25,351 nucleotides of DNA. Origin: a virus. Positions 21,747-25,351 of this stretch are shown here, in pieces. Location: positions 1-25,351 of IMG/VR virus record IMGVR_UViG_3300031886_000037; one strand, 5' to 3'. Numbering within the stretch: position 1 is the stretch's first letter; the number at the start of each line of letters is the position of its first letter. The notes beneath the pieces are model-generated. The model saw only the letters and a program-made list of their open reading frames with translations, was not told the DNA's origin and ran no database searches. The translations under genes and the position numbers were made by a program.

Positions 21747-23571
21747 CTACACTCTCCCAGTTTCCCTTGGTCATATCCTCGCAATCACTCAAAAAGAAAT
21801 ATCTGACCACATCGATCGGATCCTTGCACGCCCCCTTGTTTCCATCCAGGCCGGTCCAGTTTTGCAAACTGAAGATCAGGTTCCGACAATCCTTGTTTAC
21901 GTAAAATCTAGGCGCATTGAAAAAACTGGCTTTTTCGTCTTCGACATAATCAAGAGCGTCATTGATCTTGGCCACCCCATCGGCTATTTCGTTGGCGGGG
22001 GCGCATTGAAAAAATAAGGAAATATCGTCAAACTCGGTGATAAGGGTGACCGGTCGGTCGTTTTCGACCCTCGGACTACTGGCCGCGCGGGAATCCATGA
22101 ACCTTTCGAGAACCTGTTCGTCACTCCCGTTCTGCGATTGCCAAGATGCGACCGCCTCGCCTTCCCGCATTTCCACGCTCGGCTTGTAGTTCTTGCAATC
22201 GGCCCAACCTTCCAGGCGGGCGATCTCTCTTTTTATTTTCCATAATCCGAAACCAAAGGGATCCTGGGCGGGACCAGCCCGCCCGTCCGGTTTTTTCCCG
22301 TCCGGCAAAGACCAAGGCCCGGGAACACCGACTTCGGGAATCTCGTATGACCCCGGCCATTCCCTGTAGGCGTATATGTTCTCGCCCACCACCCTAAACC
22401 AGACCATGTAGAAGTTCCGACCGCTCGACGGGTCGCAAACGAGAAAGTTTGCCCCCTTCTCGGGAATGTCGGCATTGTCTATGCAATGAACCTTGGGGTC
22501 GAATTTCGGAAAACGAGAGGCCATCGTCTTGTTTGCCAGGCCGTAAAACCTTTCGCGCACGTACCACCTGGGCTTGCCCTTGATGAAATCAACGACCGAT
22601 GCGGGGTTTCCATAAGGGTTGTCCGACGAGTGAAAGAATGCGACGGCCCGCTTGCCATCTCCCTCAATGCTCCGCATAAGACGAGGAACCTTTTCAAATT
22701 TCCTGTTTGCGGGAATTGCCGGCTGTCCTTCGGATCCATCCACCCACGCAAGACAGTTTTGCAATTCCAAGGCCCTTTCCGGCAATTCCTCCCCTTCGTC
22801 CCTCGGGCAAAGAAACGCAGTTGCCTCCTTCATTACCTCGGCCCCGTCCTGAAACATCTTGCAGGTTGCCGAATAGCCCTTCACGGGCGTGAAGGTTATG
22901 AGCATCTTCGACAGGGGGGATCTCGTTGCCAATCTCAGCTCCAAACTTTCGACCCAATCGGGCGGGACGAGCTCATCCGTCCACGCAATATTCAGTTCCC
23001 CGCCCTCTATTTTTTCCCGGTCCTGTTCGTAATTTCTAAAAATGCACTCGCTTGAATTGCTCAGAACGAATTTGGAATCGCTGAATCCGTACTTTTGATT
23101 GTAACTGATGTATGCGACTTGCGTCCGGATCTTCCGTCTTTGATCAGGAGGAAGATATTTCCACATGAGGGGGTGCTGATATTCGACTGAATTTTGATTG
23201 CTCTCATGGAAACACCACGCCCGGGCCCCCTGAATGTATTGGAGCATCTGCATCGTTCTCTTCGCCCCGAATTCCGATTTCCCCGAACGATTTCCACCAT
23301 TCAGGAGAAGAACGTCAACCGGCTTGGTGTACCCCAAGGCCAACCTTATTCGCTCGCATTCCTTCTTGTCCAACCACGGCCATTCGAGAAGAGCGTCGCA
23401 TATCCTCCAAATCGGAGGCTCCCACCCCCTTCTGAGAGGGTCCGTTTTCTCCTCCGCGATCGCCTCTTCCCTGGCGACCATGATCTCCGCAAACTTATCA
23501 GCCCCCAGGATCTCGGCCTCCTCCAATGTGGGAAGCTCGAAAATCGGGTGCGGAGTCGGAGAAAAGCTCAT
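21727..23571 (-). CDS. terL: Terminase large subunit
   Basis: 614 residues. The ATPase part has a Walker A GGNRSGKS at residues 92-99 and a Walker B NIAWTDE at 194-200 with the catalytic Glu. A coupling motif follows (MLITFTPVKG, residues 223-232). The nuclease part begins at residue 374 with ANFLVCDPSSGRNFYMVWF, in which D380 should bind metal, and ends with CKDPIDVVRYFFL, the last acidic motif. The packaging motor translocates DNA into the capsid through the portal and cuts it. The ATG overlaps the preceding stop (ATGA) and has AAGGT upstream. All key residues appear intact. Confidence 0.95.
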   Translation of the reverse strand: MSFSPTPHPIFELPTLEEAEILGADKFAEIMVAREEAIAEEKTDPLRRGWEPPIWRICDALLEWPWLDKKECERIRLALGYTKPVDVLLLNGGNRSGKSEFGAKRTMQMLQYIQGARAWCFHESNQNSVEYQHPLMWKYLPPDQRRKIRTQVAYISYNQKYGFSDSKFVLSNSSECIFRNYEQDREKIEGGELNIAWTDELVPPDWVESLELRLATRSPLSKMLITFTPVKGYSATCKMFQDGAEVMKEATAFLCPRDEGEELPERALELQNCLAWVDGSEGQPAIPANRKFEKVPRLMRSIEGDGKRAVAFFHSSDNPYGNPASVVDFIKGKPRWYVRERFYGLANKTMASRFPKFDPKVHCIDNADIPEKGANFLVCDPSSGRNFYMVWFRVVGENIYAYREWPGSYEIPEVGVPGPWSLPDGKKPDGRAGPAQDPFGFGLWKIKREIARLEGWADCKNYKPSVEMREGEAVASWQSQNGSDEQVLERFMDSRAASSPRVENDRPVTLITEFDDISLFFQCAPANEIADGVAKINDALDYVEDEKASFFNAPRFYVNKDCRNLIFSLQNWTGLDGNKGACKDPIDVVRYFFLSDCEDMTKGNWESVGGGYYN

Positions 23572-23729
23572 TGTGTGTTTACCTTGTCGCCTCCCGCTTT
23601 TTTAGCCTCATGGTAGGTTGAGAAAAAATCAGAAAAAGTTTCTGTTCCGTCTTCATGAAGAAAGGTGCAAAACCATTTTCCCACAGAAGTACCCAGTGCA
23701 TAACTGATGATTTTGTTGGTATCACTCAT
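23568..23729 (-). CDS. Small protein preceding the terminase gene
   Basis: 53 residues (MSDTNKIISYALGTSVGKWF CTFLHEDGTETFSDFFSTYH and on). It reads as a small mixed fold with no signal peptide. Its stop overlaps the terminase ATG as ATGA, so translation of the two is probably coupled, and its start overlaps the previous tiny gene by eight bases. A small terminase subunit at this position would be expected, but no helix-turn-helix is evident. Family not recognised. Confidence 0.7.
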   Translation of the reverse strand: MSDTNKIISYALGTSVGKWFCTFLHEDGTETFSDFFSTYHEAKKAGGDKVNTQ

Positions 23730-23838
23730 ATTTCCAAAACAAAGAGAAACGCGGTTCCTGATACACTAGGCAGATAAAGATTTTGCCCGCCCGGAGATCT
23801 CCCCACGGGTCCACAACACCTTCGTTTCTCAAATTCAT
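23722..23838 (-). CDS. Tiny 38-residue protein
   Basis: A reading frame from the ATG at 23838 to the TGA at 23722 (MNLRNEGVVDPWGDLRAGKI and on, ending LFWKYE). It has a strong ribosome site (GGAGG about four bases before the ATG) and forms ATGA with the upstream stop. It occupies nearly all of the gap between two neighbouring genes, and its stop overlaps the next start by eight bases. No function is visible. The good ribosome site and exact junctions are the main support. Confidence 0.6.
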   Translation of the reverse strand: MNLRNEGVVDPWGDLRAGKIFICLVYQEPRFSLFWKYE

Positions 23839-24059
23839 TCTTCCTCCAACCTTTTTTGGGACTCGTCGATGTATTCGTTTACGGCCCTGTGCGCGACCGA
23901 TGAAATATCCAACGGACTAAGATCGGACTCCCCGCCCACCCCTGAGTCATATGCCCGAAAGAGGCGTAACAAACTTTTCATAAGAACGGCCCGTTGCTTG
24001 TATATTTCCTTGTGACCCCACCAGGGATCCTTACCATCTTCCCATTGCCAAGCGGTCAT
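23835..24059 (-). CDS. Small hypothetical protein
   Basis: 74 residues, starting MTAWQWEDGKDPWWGHKEIY and ending in an acidic helix (DESQKRLEEE). The middle, KQRAVLMKSLLRLFRAYDSG, is helical. GGAGG lies ten bases before the ATG. Its start overlaps the stop of the upstream gene (ATGA) and its stop overlaps the next start (ATGA). The aromatic start plus helices would suit a small DNA-packaging or regulatory factor, and it is one of two or three candidates for a small terminase subunit in this phage, but nothing specific confirms it. Confidence 0.75.
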   Translation of the reverse strand: MTAWQWEDGKDPWWGHKEIYKQRAVLMKSLLRLFRAYDSGVGGESDLSPLDISSVAHRAVNEYIDESQKRLEEE

Positions 24060-24277
24060 GTTTTTTGGCCTCCGAAGATTTTTAGGCTGTTTTCCAATGC
24101 AGTCTCTTGCTTCCGGCGAAACGCAGGGTTGCCGGATGGTGGCAATTCTACGCCTTTAGCGTCGAGCGGAACGACAGGCACGGCCGGCTCGATTGTCCCG
24201 TATGTCGGTGTGTACCTGCCTTGCGGGTTAATCAGATACCCCGTAAGGTAGGTTTTTCTTTTATCTTTCTTCCTCAT
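24056..24277 (-). CDS. Small hypothetical protein
   Basis: 73 residues from MRKKDKRKTYLTGYLINPQG (ATG at 24277). The frame extends to 24352 but this start forms ATGA with a tiny gene just upstream and has the natural basic start. The middle is Pro-rich (GTIEPAVPVVPLDAKGVELP) and the end is helical (QETALENSLKIFGGQKT). No Shine-Dalgarno site is visible. Its stop overlaps the next gene's start as ATGA. Family not recognised. Confidence 0.72.
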   Translation of the reverse strand: MRKKDKRKTYLTGYLINPQGRYTPTYGTIEPAVPVVPLDAKGVELPPSGNPAFRRKQETALENSLKIFGGQKT

Positions 24278-24384
24278 GTTATCAATTGGTTTTCGTGAGG
24301 TGGACAGCATATGTCCATTTGGTCCCACATGAATGCCAACATGAGCGCCCAATCAAAACTTAGCTCGTTCCTAACCACGTTCAT
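24274..24384 (-). CDS. Tiny 36-residue protein after the helicase
   Basis: A reading frame from the ATG at 24384 to the TGA at 24274 (MNVVRNELSFDWALMLAFMW and on, ending HENQLIT). An in-frame ATG at 24396 would add four residues and overlap the helicase end. It fills the space between helicase and the next gene and ends in an ATGA overlap with it. No Shine-Dalgarno site. It may be real and translated by coupling from the helicase, two bases upstream. No function suggested. Confidence 0.5.
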   Translation of the reverse strand: MNVVRNELSFDWALMLAFMWDQMDICCPPHENQLIT

Positions 24385-24385
24385 G

Positions 24386-25351
24386 TCAATGCGCATAGAC
24401 TATGGGGGGTTCACTTGACTTGTTCTTGTACTGCCAACAATCCTTGTCGAACCACAGATGCCTGACCGGTTCTTCCCCGTTCTCCCTTTGGGCCAGAACC
24501 GCAAATACCGCATCATGCTGATCCCTCCAGGCCGAATCATCGAAGAGGGGGTTGTTTCTTCTTTTGTAAAACGCCTCCTCCTTGGCCTTGTTTCTCCAAA
24601 CGCACACCACGTTGTGCGCAATATTGGTCACGTGGACCGACCCGCGCACCATGTGCTTGTTCGGCCAACCCTTTTCCTCCGGCCGTTTCATATCCGGCTT
24701 TTTGGAGTGCGCAACCAAATGAACGTGGACGTTATGCTTGACCGCAAAGTCGCAAAGCGAGTTCATCAAGTGCTTCAAGCGGGCATCTTCGTCCTCCGGA
24801 ATATCCAGGCGCATCAACGAATCGATCACGAAATGGGAGATCCCGTATTTCTTCGCTGCATATCCGAAAACTTCCAAAACTTCGCTCGGGGTTGCGGTCC
24901 CCAGTTTGTCGTAAATCCAAAAATGCCTGGAAGCCCAATCAAGAGCGAAATCAAACTGCTTTTCGTCGTCCGGCTTGAAACGCGCAAGTCCCATTCTCAT
25001 AATTGCCTGAAGGTTCTTTTCCGGCTTCATCTCAAGACTACACAGGCAGGACCGACGGCCGAGGCGGGTCATGTGAACTAACATATAATTAAGCAATATG
25101 GTCTTTCCGTGCTTTGAATATCCCGTCCAGACAGTTATTTCGCCCGGACGAAACCTAAAGGGGAAACTGTCTCCAACCCCAAACGGGGTGGGATCGCCCG
25201 CTTCCTCACCATCCGACGGCCAAAAGCAGTCCCATATCCTTTCCCTGAACTCCCTTGCGGTCTTCAAGCTCTTCGGGTCCATATTTGACGCATTGGGAAG
25301 CAAGTCTTCATAGAAGTCCGCTCCGTCAAAACCGGCTAAAATATAATCATT
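24386..25351 (-). CDS. Primase-helicase C-terminal part (T7 gp4 / Twinkle / DnaB type), 5'-truncated
   Basis: 321 residues are visible and the frame is open at the right window edge, so the N-terminus is missing. Counting from that edge, residues 1-9 (NDYILAGFD) resemble the KDANDYL end of a toprim primase domain, suggesting a primase-helicase. The RecA-like helicase follows: Walker A GYSKHGKT at 77-84, SLEMKP at 105-110, Walker B HFVIDS at 173-178, motif H3 VHLVAHSKKP at 210-219 and motif H4 VRGSVHVTNIAHNVVCVWRN at 235-254 with the Arg finger. It unwinds DNA at the replication fork. It is the last replication gene before packaging genes begin. The primase half lies outside the window. Confidence 0.9.
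   Translation of the reverse strand, partial: NDYILAGFDGADFYEDLLPNASNMDPKSLKTAREFRERIWDCFWPSDGEEAGDPTPFGVGDSFPFRFRPGEITVWTGYSKHGKTILLNYMLVHMTRLGRRSCLCSLEMKPEKNLQAIMRMGLARFKPDDEKQFDFALDWASRHFWIYDKLGTATPSEVLEVFGYAAKKYGISHFVIDSLMRLDIPEDEDARLKHLMNSLCDFAVKHNVHVHLVAHSKKPDMKRPEEKGWPNKHMVRGSVHVTNIAHNVVCVWRNKAKEEAFYKRRNNPLFDDSAWRDQHDAVFAVLAQRENGEEPVRHLWFDKDCWQYKNKSSEPPIVYAH

Noticed and set aside
1-25351. tRNA genes, insertion sequences or transposases
   Set aside because: No cloverleaf-like or transposase-like sequence was recognised on either strand while reading; genes are packed with almost no room for them.

Overview
The window is a contiguous piece of a tailed double-stranded DNA phage genome. 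Every supportable gene is on the minus strand, so transcription runs from base 25351 towards base 1. The content points to a short-tailed (podovirus-like) phage. It has a T7 gp4/Twinkle-type helicase, a large terminase, a portal, an acidic scaffold, a DUF5309/SU10-type capsid protein, an adaptor, a nozzle-like tail protein and a fibre. These are followed by very large helical, glutamine- and alanine-rich internal proteins. I see no tape measure, sheath or tail-tube gene. The host cannot be named with confidence. Strong Shine-Dalgarno sites occur before some genes, and one Trp-rich segment resembles C-terminal segments I associate with Verrucomicrobia (Opitutae), which is only a hint.

Layout in order of transcription. 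(1) 25351-24386: the 3' part of a primase-helicase, cut by the window edge. (2) 24384-23568: five very small genes in a tight overlapping chain leading into the terminase. (3) 23571-19376: terminase large subunit, a 63-residue winged-helix DNA-binding protein, then the portal. (4) 19419-16406: two small genes, scaffold, major capsid protein and a probable head decoration protein, followed by a hairpin terminator candidate. (5) 16326-13297: a small conserved protein, an adaptor with two carbohydrate-binding-like modules, two small beta-rich proteins, a LamG-like protein and a small protein. (6) 13300-12608: a probable lysis cassette made of a lipoprotein with a C-terminal membrane segment and two tiny membrane proteins. 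(7) 12611-9406: tail nozzle and tail fibre. (8) 9404-1: three internal virion protein candidates and a giant gene that runs off the left edge after 1542 complete codons.

The genes fit one late virion-assembly programme. Terminase and portal package DNA into a capsid built on the scaffold. The adaptor, nozzle and fibre complete a short tail. The lysis genes release progeny. The last four large proteins are probably carried in the virion and ejected with the DNA. Adjacent genes overlap at ATGA or TAATG junctions so often that translational coupling looks like the general mode of expression.

The most interesting object is the giant protein (1-4628). It has several domains joined by Pro/Glu linkers, one of them made by a 30-bp tandem repeat. 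One domain (about residues 705-940) resembles, by eye, the TIM barrel of tRNA-guanine transglycosylase/DpdA enzymes without the zinc cysteines. This would fit the 'polyvalent protein' theme of multidomain effectors delivered by phages. I found no tRNA, CRISPR array, insertion sequence, integrase or endolysin. All functional calls are by reading, without database searches.
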